DNA of 43,669 bases from Acidimicrobiales bacterium (GTDB lineage Bacteria > Actinomycetota > Acidimicrobiia > Acidimicrobiales > MedAcidi-G1): the NCBI GenBank assembly GCA_028823445.1, contig JAPKBH010000014.1, positions 1 to 43,669 on the forward strand. The letters run 5' to 3'. How positions within the stretch are numbered: the stretch's first letter is position 1; every line of letters starts with the position of its first letter. The notes beneath the pieces were generated by a model. It was not told the origin of the DNA, did not search any database, and worked only from the letters and a program-made list of their open reading frames with translations. Shown in pieces: positions 1 through 8,426 of the stretch. The translations under genes and the position numbers were made by a program.

Positions 1-2
1 GT

Positions 3-3000
3 GTTCCTTGGGATGATGGGTCTACGGGGACGACGCCTCCTGACGACGGTTGGGTAGATGACGGTTCGGTTTGGTCTGCTACCAATGAAACCGATTGTGT
101 AGATCGCGGCGGCCAGTGGAACGCTGAGTGGGAATATTGTGAAGAGATATGGGCAGATGATGGTTCGGTTTGGTCTGCTACCAATGAAACCGATTGTGTA
201 GATCGCGGCGGTGAGTGGGATGCTCAGTACGAGTACTGCTCCGAGGCGCAAATCGATGACGGTTCGATTTGGTCGGCCACTAATGAAACCGACTGTGTAG
301 ATCGCGGCGGCCAGTGGAACAGCAACTGGGAATATTGCGAAGAAATAAGAGTAGATGACGGTTCGCTTTGGTCGGCCACTAATGAAACCGACTGTGTAGA
401 TCGCGGCGGTGAGTGGGATAGCGAGTACACCTATTGCTTTGAATCATGGGTAGACGATGGTTCGGTTTGGTCTGCCGAAAACGAAGCCGACTGTGTTGAC
501 CGAGGCGGTGTTTGGGAGAGCGAGTACACCTACTGCTACGAAGAATACGATGATAATTGGTCGGGCGATTACGACATGGGTGAAACCACTATCGACGCCA
601 ATGGCTGTGAAACTACCTCGTACGAGGACGGCAACAGTAGCTGGTGGTGCCCAGACGGAAGCTACGGCGGCCAGTGGGACGGTGACAGTTACCAGTATGT
701 AGATGGTTGCAGCACCGAGTATGACGCGGACGGCAACGCAACCAACGAGTGGTGCGACGGCGACGATGGCATGGAATGGGCAGCGGCTGGCGAATACAAC
801 GACGCAACTGGTTGCTGGGTAGAGCAATATGACGACGGCAGCCGATACGAATCATGCGATGATGGGTCCGGACTCTACTTCGACGCCTACTCTGGTGAAA
901 CTTCCACTTGGTCTCCATCGATTTACGATGAAGGAACTGGCTGCACCACGCAAGAATACGACGGCGCGATGTCGACCTATTGCGATGATGGCACCACCAT
1001 GTGGACCGACGAAAACGGTGGCACCAATCAGTCGAGTTATGACGATGAATCAGGATGCTGGACAGACTCCTACAGCGACGGCACCTCAAGCATGTACTGC
1101 GAAAACGGTTTTAGCTCATGGACTGATGCCGATGGCAACACCGAAACCTGGGCCGCTCCAGAAATTTCAGTAGACCCAGAAACCGGCTGCACCATTGAGG
1201 TGTACGACGATTGGACCAGCACCTCCTGCCCAGACGGCAGCTACTCGTGGTCAGACGGCAGTGGCGCAACTTCGACCTACAACCAAGAAACTGGCTGTTC
1301 AGAAACAACTTTTTCCGACGGGTCAAGCGACAGTTATTGTGAGGACGGCTCAGGTACTTACACCGATGCCAACGGCAACATAGAGAGCTGGGGGGTTGCG
1401 GTTTATGACCCAGATACTGGCTGCACCACCCAAGAATACGCCGATGGTTCTTCCACCTGGTGCGACGACGGAACAAACATGTGGAGCGACGAATACGGCA
1501 ACACCAGCGTGTCGTTCTACAACGATGCCACTGGCTGTTGGGAAGAAGTTTACTCTGACGGCAGTGTTTCTGGCTGGTGCGATAACGGTGACGGCTACTG
1601 GATGGACGCCGACGGCAACCGTGAATCATGGACTGCTCCGGAAGTTGATTACGACTCCGCAACCGGTTGCACCACCGAAACCTATGACACAGGCGAACAA
1701 TGGGTCTACTGCGATGACGGGTACACCGCCTTTACCGGCGAGGACGGCAATCTCGAAGAGTATCTGGCGCCCACCGAAGAAGTAAGAGATGATGGCGCTC
1801 GGGTCGTTACCTACCAAGATGGGATGGTTGAAATATGGGGCACCGATGATTCTTTGCGTATTACCTGGTCTGATGGCAGTTGGTATGAAGAGAGTTATCG
1901 AGAAGACGGGGCACGCGTAGAGAAATACTCTGACGGTTCAACCTATGTAGAAATGCCCGACGGAAGCTACAAATACACCGACCCCTCTGGGGGGTCTTCA
2001 AACACTGTCATAGTCGGCGAAGGAAGTTCTGCAGGGTGGAAGACCCAATACGACGATGGGAGCAGTTTCACCGTTTACGAAAATGGCCGCGAGGTTTACA
2101 CCGATGCTTCGGGGTACAGCCACGAAACGTCGGTTGATCCAACCACCGGTATTCGTACCACCACATCAAGTGACGGCACGGTTTCTACCGAACGCCCCAA
2201 CGGTTCGTTTGAACACGTCTACCCAGACGGAACCCGCGACGTCGGTTCAGTGAACGGCGATGGCGACATCGTTATCTCCTACGCTGACGGCTCGAGCGCC
2301 GTAATTAAAAATAATGGTACAGAAACCTTTGTTGACCCCTACGGAATCACCACCAAAAGAACCGTTGATGAAGAAGGCCGCATTACGGAAGTTTCCAGCG
2401 ACGGTTGGTCCACCACGTTTTCGGCAGATGGTAAGTCAATGATCCGCACCGGCCCCAACGGTGAAGTGGAAACCTCGATGTTTGAAGAGGACGGTTCAAT
2501 GGCCACTAACTCCAGTGATGGCTCTTCAAGTCGTTATGACGCAACAACCGGACAAAGTTCTTACACGGATGCTAACGGGGCGACTTATACCATGCGTGAG
2601 GACAAAAATGGCAATCAAGTAATGACCGACCCTTCGGGAAACACTGTGGAGTACAACCCCCGCACCAATACCTCAACGATCACCGGGGCAAATGGGGAAA
2701 GCCAAGAAACGGAACGCACCGAAGACGGCGGCTACACAGTAGAACTTGAAGACGGCACAGTCATTGAGTTTGATGCGACCGGCAACCCTCTCGGAGTCGA
2801 GAGCGATGCTTCTGATGACGGCAACTACACCATGGCCCCCGACGGCACGCTTACCACCGAGGTAAACGGCGAAACCCGTACTTACAGTACGACCGGTGGG
2901 GTAGCGGGAACTTCGACCACCACCAATGACGGCGGGGCGACACAAATGGATATGGATAACGGAGGGTCTGCTGAGGTTTCAGCAGATGGACAAACCATGA

Positions 3001-3116
3001 CCATCACCAACGGCGATGGAACACAAGCAACCGCAGCACCTAGGGCGGATGGTGTGGTAGTAATTATTGACGGGGTCGAGTTTGTCTTTCCCTACAACGC
3101 ACAAGTGGGAGGCTGA
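3..3116 (+). CDS. Giant repeat protein A (5' end outside window)
   Basis: The reading frame is open from the first bases of the window, so the start and any signal peptide lie upstream; at least 1037 residues are visible. It begins with five tandem 33-residue repeats (nt 57-551). About ten modules of roughly 40 residues follow, each with a GC...C cysteine pair, a DGS/DDG turn and a DADGN-like acidic loop. The C-terminal half lacks cysteines but keeps the DGS, TDPSG and NGE-type turns, and ends in a short hydrophobic stretch. Acidic loops resembling DxDxDG calcium sites suggest a metal-stabilised extracellular beta-repeat protein; this is inference. No enzymatic domain is recognised. The protein at 3761-7063 is a paralog with the same module order and a related C-terminus (EVNGETRTY in both). 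The stop is 1 nt before the next ATG, so the genes are probably cotranscribed and coupled. Function unknown. Confidence 0.85.
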   Translation, partial: VPWDDGSTGTTPPDDGWVDDGSVWSATNETDCVDRGGQWNAEWEYCEEIWADDGSVWSATNETDCVDRGGEWDAQYEYCSEAQIDDGSIWSATNETDCVDRGGQWNSNWEYCEEIRVDDGSLWSATNETDCVDRGGEWDSEYTYCFESWVDDGSVWSAENEADCVDRGGVWESEYTYCYEEYDDNWSGDYDMGETTIDANGCETTSYEDGNSSWWCPDGSYGGQWDGDSYQYVDGCSTEYDADGNATNEWCDGDDGMEWAAAGEYNDATGCWVEQYDDGSRYESCDDGSGLYFDAYSGETSTWSPSIYDEGTGCTTQEYDGAMSTYCDDGTTMWTDENGGTNQSSYDDESGCWTDSYSDGTSSMYCENGFSSWTDADGNTETWAAPEISVDPETGCTIEVYDDWTSTSCPDGSYSWSDGSGATSTYNQETGCSETTFSDGSSDSYCEDGSGTYTDANGNIESWGVAVYDPDTGCTTQEYADGSSTWCDDGTNMWSDEYGNTSVSFYNDATGCWEEVYSDGSVSGWCDNGDGYWMDADGNRESWTAPEVDYDSATGCTTETYDTGEQWVYCDDGYTAFTGEDGNLEEYLAPTEEVRDDGARVVTYQDGMVEIWGTDDSLRITWSDGSWYEESYREDGARVEKYSDGSTYVEMPDGSYKYTDPSGGSSNTVIVGEGSSAGWKTQYDDGSSFTVYENGREVYTDASGYSHETSVDPTTGIRTTTSSDGTVSTERPNGSFEHVYPDGTRDVGSVNGDGDIVISYADGSSAVIKNNGTETFVDPYGITTKRTVDEEGRITEVSSDGWSTTFSADGKSMIRTGPNGEVETSMFEEDGSMATNSSDGSSSRYDATTGQSSYTDANGATYTMREDKNGNQVMTDPSGNTVEYNPRTNTSTITGANGESQETERTEDGGYTVELEDGTVIEFDATGNPLGVESDASDDGNYTMAPDGTLTTEVNGETRTYSTTGGVAGTSTTTNDGGATQMDMDNGGSAEVSADGQTMTITNGDGTQATAAPRADGVVVIIDGVEFVFPYNAQVGG
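57..551 (+). repeat. Five tandem 99-bp coding repeats
   Basis: In-frame copies begin at 57, 156, 255, 354 and 453, exactly 99 bp apart. Each encodes a 33-residue unit of the form DDGSxWSATNETDCVDRGG followed by a variable segment ending in YC. Each unit has two cysteines. Copies 1 and 2 are almost identical over their first half at nucleotide level; copy 5 is the most diverged (SAENEADC). The array may continue upstream of the window. Confidence 0.95.
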
Positions 3117-3117
3117 A

Positions 3118-3753
3118 ATGAACAAGTCGCTTAAAAAATCGTCATTAGCACTCTTGGCGGGCTTGGTCATAGTGGCCGCGGCTTGTGGAGGTGGAGGCGA
3201 CGAAGAGGCTGCCCCAGATTCGACCGTTGCTGGCGAACAAGATGCACCCACCACAACTGCCGATCCAACCGGTACGACAGAAGACACTTCGGAAGAGCCA
3301 GGGAAAACCTGTGTACTTGAAGTAAACGCTGACTGCAGCGGCGTTGACTTTTCGGGTCAAGATTTAGCAGCCATCATTGCCCCTGGGGCCGATTTAAGTG
3401 ACGCTAACCTAACCGGAACCATTTTGGACGGAGCGCTTCTGGTGGGGGCAAACCTCACCGGAGCGAACTTAGGCGGAGCTTCGCTGGCTCATACAAACCT
3501 GTCGGCAGCCATCCTTTCTGGAGTCAGTGCCCCCGGAGCAGTATTTTTCTCAACCAACCTTTCGCACGTCAACTTGACCCAGGCCGACCTCAGCACGGCT
3601 TTATTTATTCAAACCGACCTTCGTTCGGCGAACTTAACTGGGTCGCTAATAGAAGGTTTAGTGGATCGACACACTTTTAAATGCGGCACCATTTGGGCCG
3701 ACGGTTCGCTAGATAACAGCAGTTGTGAAACAGCAACTACGGAGGCTTCTTGA
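3118..3753 (+). CDS. Pentapeptide-repeat lipoprotein
   Basis: A 211-residue protein. The start is ATG 3118, with GGGAGG 5 nt upstream; earlier in-frame codons lack such a site. The N-terminus MNKSLKKSSLALLAG is a lipoprotein signal with a lipobox-like VAAAC, so the cysteine near residue 22 is probably lipidated and anchored outside the membrane. A Thr/Glu/Asp-rich linker follows (about residues 25-60). After it comes a run of pentapeptide repeats A(N/D)LxG from about residue 80 to 180 (ADLSDANLTG, GANLTGANLGG, ADLSTALF), predicted to fold as a right-handed quadrilateral beta-helix. Two cysteine pairs flank the helix (TCVLEVNADC near its start, KC...SC at the end). It sits between two giant paralogs, overlapping neither, and probably shares their transcript. 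The partner and role are unknown; a surface scaffold is an inference. Confidence 0.88.
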   Translation: MNKSLKKSSLALLAGLVIVAAACGGGGDEEAAPDSTVAGEQDAPTTTADPTGTTEDTSEEPGKTCVLEVNADCSGVDFSGQDLAAIIAPGADLSDANLTGTILDGALLVGANLTGANLGGASLAHTNLSAAILSGVSAPGAVFFSTNLSHVNLTQADLSTALFIQTDLRSANLTGSLIEGLVDRHTFKCGTIWADGSLDNSSCETATTEAS

Positions 3754-3760
3754 TCTACTC

Positions 3761-6700
3761 ATGAAAAAATTTCGGTGGCCACGTATGACTTTTTGGCGTT
3801 TAGCAGTGGCTTTTTTTGCAGTTTTTTCTCCGCTTGCAGCGCTCTGGGCAGTACCTGCTGCAGCCAGTCCAGTTTTTTTTACCGAAGTAGACGATAGCGG
3901 GTGCCAACACGATGATATTGCCGGCATTGACCTCTGGTCTTGTCCTGACGGGTCGGAGGGTGCGACTGACCCGGATGGAAGCGGTCACGCAACAGATGCC
4001 GATGGGTGCCGGACAGAGTGGGGGGCCGACGAAGTGGTGTACTACGACTCTTGTGCACCAACAACGACCACAACAACGACCACAACCCAACCACCGACTT
4101 ACCCCACAACAGAGACAGACCCCAACGGTTGTGAAATAACTCACAGCGATGAATGGAACTCGACTTGGGAATGCCCCGACGGGTCAAACGGTATTGGTAA
4201 CCCCCTGGGTTCTGGTTGGGGCTCTGAAAACTACGGTGCAGGGTGTAGCCGATCATGGAACGGCGGCGGGGTCATCACAGAAGATACCTGTGCCTCTCCC
4301 GACCCTGAAGACGACGATGCGCCGGACAACTATGACGAGGAAGGCTGCTGGGTAGAAGAACACGCCGGCAACGTCACTACTCGGTATTGCGGTAACGGTG
4401 GCGGCAGCATTGAAGGCGGTGGCTATTTTTGGACGTGGGGAGACTCGCCCGTTTACGGGTTATCAACCGCATGTTCAGTTGCAGAAAGTGGAAACGGTAG
4501 CAATGTTTATTGCGGGGCAGCGCGGGCGTGGTGGGATGGGGCAGGAAACACCACCTTCACCGACCCAGTAACCGCTTGTACGGTTTCAACTTATGCCGAC
4601 GGTTCATCGGTCAATAGTTGCGACGATGGCACCTACGAAGAAACAGATGTAGACGGTGAGACGTTTAGCCCGGGAACTACTGTTGATGCAGAGACCGGGT
4701 GCACAATTACCACTTACACCCGCGAGGTAAGTGAAACAGTTTGTGAAGACGGGACAAGTTCTGGCACCTATTCGGATGGAAGTTCCTACCAGATCTATTT
4801 CGCCGATGATTGCTGGGTTGAGGAAAGAAGTGACGGGACTTCCACCCGTGACTGTGAAGACGGCACCATGTGGCATACCAACGAATATGGAAGAATCATT
4901 GAAGTTTTTCAGGCCCCTGAAAGTGTTTGGGATGAAGAAACTGGTTGCACAGTTCAGACCTCCGAAGATGGGTCATCGTGGAGATACTGCAGCGACGGGA
5001 CAATTCACAGTGTAGATGAATACGGGAACTCAGAAATCTATGTTCCCCCCGTAACCGAAAGGTTTGAAGATGGATCCAAGAAGGTTACTTACGACGACGG
5101 AACGATAGAGACGTGGACGGCAGACGGAACGCTTGAGGTCAACTTCTCCAATGGTGATACCTACCGAGAAACATTTGATGAAGAAGGAACCACTTTTCGG
5201 TTATACCCAGATGGCTCTCAATACACGGTTTACGCCGATGGCAGCAGGGAGACCGTTAATCCGTGGGGCGAGACATCACGCACGGTTGAAGTATTTGAAA
5301 ACGGGGTTGAAGGATGGCTCACCACTCACGACAGTGGGGCCACTTACCTGAATATGGAGAATGGCGATGAGTTTTATCAGGATCCTTCTGGGTTTACTTG
5401 GGAAGCGCAATACAACCCACAAACAGGTGAACGTACTACCACCTCTTCTGATGGGAGCCGAAAAGTAGACCGTGACGATGGAACGTTTGCCTACCTTTAT
5501 TCCAACGGGACTGAAGACATCGGTGTACTGGATGCACAAGGGAACGTAATCGTCGCTCTTGCTGACGGTTCTTCTGGCATAGTTCGGCCCGATGGGAGAG
5601 AGACTTGGACGGATCCTTATGGTTATGTAAGAGTCGAATTTGTTGACGAAGATGGAAATGAAGTGATCTCGTGGGAAGACGGGTGGACAGAAACCATTTC
5701 TGCGGATGGGCTCACCCATACCAAAACTGGCCCAGATGGAGAATCAGAGTTATCTCGGTATCACTTTGATGGGACAATAGAAACCCAGTACGGAGATGGG
5801 GCAAGTAAGCGTTTTGATGAATCAACGGGAATCACCACTTACACCACCAAAACAGGTTCAGTTTTTTTGATGAGCGGTGAAGGGCATATTGACCTACTCA
5901 CCGACCCAGCTGGCACGGTTTTTGAATATAACGAGCTGACCAACACCACTAACTTGGTAAGAGCCGATGGAAGCACACAGACTGCAGAACGAACTGCTGA
6001 TGGCGGCTATCGCATAAACCTCGGCGGAGATACAGTTTTGCTAGTTGACTCAGAGGGCAATCAGCGAATCGAGAAAGGTGACGGGCTTCGCATCCAAATT
6101 GAAGAAGATGGAACCAACATCGAAATGATGGATGGCCAGCAAATGTTTATCAGCGACGACGGCGAAATGATGCAAATAACCTACGACTTCACCGAGCCCT
6201 GCACAGGTGACTGCGTGGAAGAAACGAACTGGGACCATGACGAATCAAAACTGACTGTCACACTTGCCGATGGCACGGCAACAACGACGGACTTGCAAGC
6301 AGATGGGTCAATAATTGTTGAAGTAAATGGGGAAACACGTACCTACCACCCCTCAGAAGGGGTAGATGGGGCAACCACCACTTACCGAGAAGAAGACGGT
6401 TCCCGGACAATGGAAACCGAAGAGGGCGGGGTTGTTCATTTCTCAGAAGATGGCCAATCCATGTCCGTTACTGATGCACTCGGAAATCAGGCTGAGGCCA
6501 CAGAAATGGAAAACGGGTACAGCCTCGTAATCGATGGTGAGGAACATTTCTTCCCCTTTGGTTCAGATGAAGAACCTGAAGGGCTTAGTACGGATGATGG
6601 GTGTGATCCGGATTCGGATGAGCCGTGTGGCCCAGGTAGCGAAGAGCCTGATGGTGGCGGTGAGGGTTTCGAACCGGATCCGGGCGAAGAGTTAGGTGAG

Positions 6701-7063
6701 GGTGAGGAGTGTGACCCTGGTTCGGATGAGCCGTGTGGCCCAAGTAGCGAGGAAGACCATGGTGAGGATGATGGTGGCGGCTTTGATTCAGGAGCGGATG
6801 ACGGTTTTGACCAGGATGACGGCCAGGACCAGGACGATGGTTTTGGTGGGGAGGATAGGCCTCTCCCGGGAGCAACCGCTGTTGATGCGGGGAATGGCGC
6901 TTGGGTTACCTATCAGGGGGAAAGAATATTTTTCACCTACACCAGTCAAGATTGGGCTGAAACACCAAGTGGGGTTCCCGATCAAGATTTTGTAGCCCTA
7001 AAAGAACCTGACGGCATTATTGTGTTTTTCCAAGGAGCGGAGTGGTTTGTCCCGTTCAGTTAG
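3761..7063 (+). CDS. Giant secreted repeat protein B
   Basis: A 1100-residue paralog of the preceding giant protein. ATG 3761 gives a good signal peptide: basic MKKFRWPR, a hydrophobic core, and a VPAAA/S cleavage site near residue 35. An in-frame GTG at 3725 is closer in phase to the upstream gene, but GGAGG at 3741-3745 serves only the ATG, at a long 15-nt spacing. After the signal come about ten cysteine-pair modules (GC...C, with a Thr-rich linker near residues 99-115), then a long cysteine-poor region of DGS/DPxG/NGE turns. Near residues 944-1036 lies a very acidic linker with two CDPxSDEPCGP units. It ends in a short domain with an aromatic-rich tail (WFVPFS). No catalytic motif is seen. 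The stop overlaps the stop of the convergent crotonase gene by 4 bp. Likely extracellular; function unknown. Confidence 0.88.
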   Translation: MKKFRWPRMTFWRLAVAFFAVFSPLAALWAVPAAASPVFFTEVDDSGCQHDDIAGIDLWSCPDGSEGATDPDGSGHATDADGCRTEWGADEVVYYDSCAPTTTTTTTTTQPPTYPTTETDPNGCEITHSDEWNSTWECPDGSNGIGNPLGSGWGSENYGAGCSRSWNGGGVITEDTCASPDPEDDDAPDNYDEEGCWVEEHAGNVTTRYCGNGGGSIEGGGYFWTWGDSPVYGLSTACSVAESGNGSNVYCGAARAWWDGAGNTTFTDPVTACTVSTYADGSSVNSCDDGTYEETDVDGETFSPGTTVDAETGCTITTYTREVSETVCEDGTSSGTYSDGSSYQIYFADDCWVEERSDGTSTRDCEDGTMWHTNEYGRIIEVFQAPESVWDEETGCTVQTSEDGSSWRYCSDGTIHSVDEYGNSEIYVPPVTERFEDGSKKVTYDDGTIETWTADGTLEVNFSNGDTYRETFDEEGTTFRLYPDGSQYTVYADGSRETVNPWGETSRTVEVFENGVEGWLTTHDSGATYLNMENGDEFYQDPSGFTWEAQYNPQTGERTTTSSDGSRKVDRDDGTFAYLYSNGTEDIGVLDAQGNVIVALADGSSGIVRPDGRETWTDPYGYVRVEFVDEDGNEVISWEDGWTETISADGLTHTKTGPDGESELSRYHFDGTIETQYGDGASKRFDESTGITTYTTKTGSVFLMSGEGHIDLLTDPAGTVFEYNELTNTTNLVRADGSTQTAERTADGGYRINLGGDTVLLVDSEGNQRIEKGDGLRIQIEEDGTNIEMMDGQQMFISDDGEMMQITYDFTEPCTGDCVEETNWDHDESKLTVTLADGTATTTDLQADGSIIVEVNGETRTYHPSEGVDGATTTYREEDGSRTMETEEGGVVHFSEDGQSMSVTDALGNQAEATEMENGYSLVIDGEEHFFPFGSDEEPEGLSTDDGCDPDSDEPCGPGSEEPDGGGEGFEPDPGEELGEGEECDPGSDEPCGPSSEEDHGEDDGGGFDSGADDGFDQDDGQDQDDGFGGEDRPLPGATAVDAGNGAWVTYQGERIFFTYTSQDWAETPSGVPDQDFVALKEPDGIIVFFQGAEWFVPFS

Positions 7064-7851
7064 CGGCCTTTAAAAACCGCTGGCCGGCGTTCAATAAACG
7101 ACGCCACCCCTTCGGCAGCGTCGTCAGTGGCGGCCAGCTCGGCTTGTTGGCCGGCCATGGCAGCAATGCAGGCTTTTTCGCCTTCTAATGCATAGAGAGT
7201 TGACGAAGCTTTGGTGGCTTGAACAGCCAAAGGGGCTCCTTGGCAGATGATTTCGGCGATTTCAATGGCTCGATCAAGTTGTTGTCCGGCTGGTACTATT
7301 TCTTGCGCCAAACCGATGCGGTAAGCCTCGTCAGCATCAAACTCGTCGGATGTCAACAAGTGGTACATGGCATTGCCCCAGCCGCCACGCTGCACAAAAC
7401 GAATGGTGGCCCCGCCGGTGGCGTAGATGCCTCTTAACGGTTCGAGTTGAGAAAAACGGCAGTCGTCGGCGGCGATAACGATGTCGCCGGCCAACATGAG
7501 CTCAATGCCCAGAGTAAAAGTGATGCCCTGCACGGCGCTAATGACGGGCTTGCTGCAACGCGAGCTCAAAGCGGTGGGGTCAATTTTGTTTTCCCCGCGA
7601 CCCCGGTCCCCGGCTTTCATCTTGTTGGCCCATTTCGGTAGGTCAAGACCAGCGGTGAAGTGAGGGCCATGAGCAAAAAGTACACCCACTCGTAGGTCCG
7701 GGTTGCTGTCTAACTCGGTGTAGGCATCAACAAGTTGCCGCATCATTTCGGGGGTAAACCCATTGAGTTTGGCGGGGCGGTTAATGCCCATCAACAAAAT
7801 CTGGTCACGGACTTCGGTGGTGATGTTTCCTTCGGTGTCTGTCATAAGCAT
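7060..7851 (-). CDS. Enoyl-CoA hydratase/isomerase family protein
   Basis: A 263-residue crotonase-fold protein, the usual family length. The oxyanion-hole segment HGPHFTAGLDL is present. The two positions that carry catalytic glutamates in enoyl-CoA hydratases are retained, in GIELMLAGD and SQLEPLRG, so hydration of a 2-enoyl-CoA is plausible; the exact substrate is not evident. It ends in the family-typical FIERRPAVFKGR. ATG 7851 and ATG 7845 are both possible starts, and neither has a clear Shine-Dalgarno sequence. It lies downstream of the alkyltransferase gene, from which a strong hairpin separates it, so it may have its own promoter. Its stop overlaps the stop of giant protein B (TTAG, 7060-7063). 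Confidence 0.9.
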   Translation of the reverse strand: MLMTDTEGNITTEVRDQILLMGINRPAKLNGFTPEMMRQLVDAYTELDSNPDLRVGVLFAHGPHFTAGLDLPKWANKMKAGDRGRGENKIDPTALSSRCSKPVISAVQGITFTLGIELMLAGDIVIAADDCRFSQLEPLRGIYATGGATIRFVQRGGWGNAMYHLLTSDEFDADEAYRIGLAQEIVPAGQQLDRAIEIAEIICQGAPLAVQATKASSTLYALEGEKACIAAMAGQQAELAATDDAAEGVASFIERRPAVFKGR

Positions 7852-7895
7852 GGTTTAGCGCAACACTGCACCGAATGCCGCAACGGCCCCCACCA

Positions 7896-7930
7896 AAACC
7901 GAACCTGGGGTCAGACCCCAGGTTCGGTTT
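7896..7930 (-). terminator. Perfect 16-bp hairpin, terminator or REP-like element
   Basis: A perfect 16-bp stem with arm AAACCGAACCTGGGGT and a 3-nt loop begins 1 nt beyond the stop of the alkyltransferase gene. On the minus strand it is followed by a short TTTT run, so it could stop transcription before the crotonase gene. The core GGGGTCAGACCCC recurs, with a changed stem, at 43584-43608, which hints at a dispersed palindromic element rather than a simple terminator. Confidence 0.6.
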
Positions 7931-7931
7931 G

Positions 7932-8417
7932 TTAAGAGGTGGAGGCTTTTTCGCAGGACAGGAGACGGGCTTTGGTTTCGAGTCCCGAGGCAAACCCACC
8001 AAGGCTGCCATCGGCTCGCAACACTCGGTGGCAGGGAACCAAAACAAGAAAGGGGTTCGCTCCGAGCGCAGTACCCACCGCACGCGTGGCTTTGGGGCGA
8101 CCCAGGGCTTGCGCCAACTCTTGATAAGTGCGGGTTTCTCCAGATGGGATCAAAGTACAGTTTTTCCACACCAAGCGCTGAAAATCGGTGCCGAGGCGCT
8201 GATCAAAAGGCAAGTCGCTTGCCCCTTTGTGCGTAAACGCTTGAGCAATGGCGTTAACCAGCCCAGCCGGTGCTTTCTTGGCTAGTGGTAAATCAAGATA
8301 CGGTGCAAAAGTAGGGGAGTGCGTTGACCCAGCCAACGTGCTGGCCACAATAGTTCCCTCGTCGTGGGCTACCCAAAGTAAGCCCACCGGTGAATCAACC
8401 GCTACTACTTCAGTCAT
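7932..8417 (-). CDS. ogt: Methylated-DNA--protein-cysteine methyltransferase
   Basis: A 161-residue protein, standard for Ogt/MGMT. It directly repairs O6-alkylguanine by moving the alkyl group to its own cysteine. The active-site motif PCHRV is present with Cys129, and the conserved C-terminal domain (FQRLVWKN, IPSGETRTYQELA, GRPKATRAVG) is intact. The N-terminal domain is short, as in Ogt proteins, and no AraC-type Ada domain is present. It lies 9 nt downstream of glpD on the same strand and ends at a strong hairpin, so it may be the last gene of the usp-glpD-ogt transcript. Confidence 0.93.
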   Translation of the reverse strand: MTEVVAVDSPVGLLWVAHDEGTIVASTLAGSTHSPTFAPYLDLPLAKKAPAGLVNAIAQAFTHKGASDLPFDQRLGTDFQRLVWKNCTLIPSGETRTYQELAQALGRPKATRAVGTALGANPFLVLVPCHRVLRADGSLGGFASGLETKARLLSCEKASTS

Positions 8418-8426
8418 TGGACTCCC

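Noticed and set aside
57-551. CRISPR-like or non-coding tandem array
   Set aside because: The spacing is 99 bp with no variable spacers; all copies stay in frame inside a longer open protein, so it is a coding repeat.
613-1662. Long minus-strand frames opposite giant protein A
   Set aside because: Arg/Ser/His-rich translations of the antisense of a repetitive gene; no recognisable protein.
576-3116. Giant protein A starting at ATG 576
   Set aside because: The frame is open and repeat-coding from the first bases of the window, no signal peptide follows 576, and there is no ribosome site.
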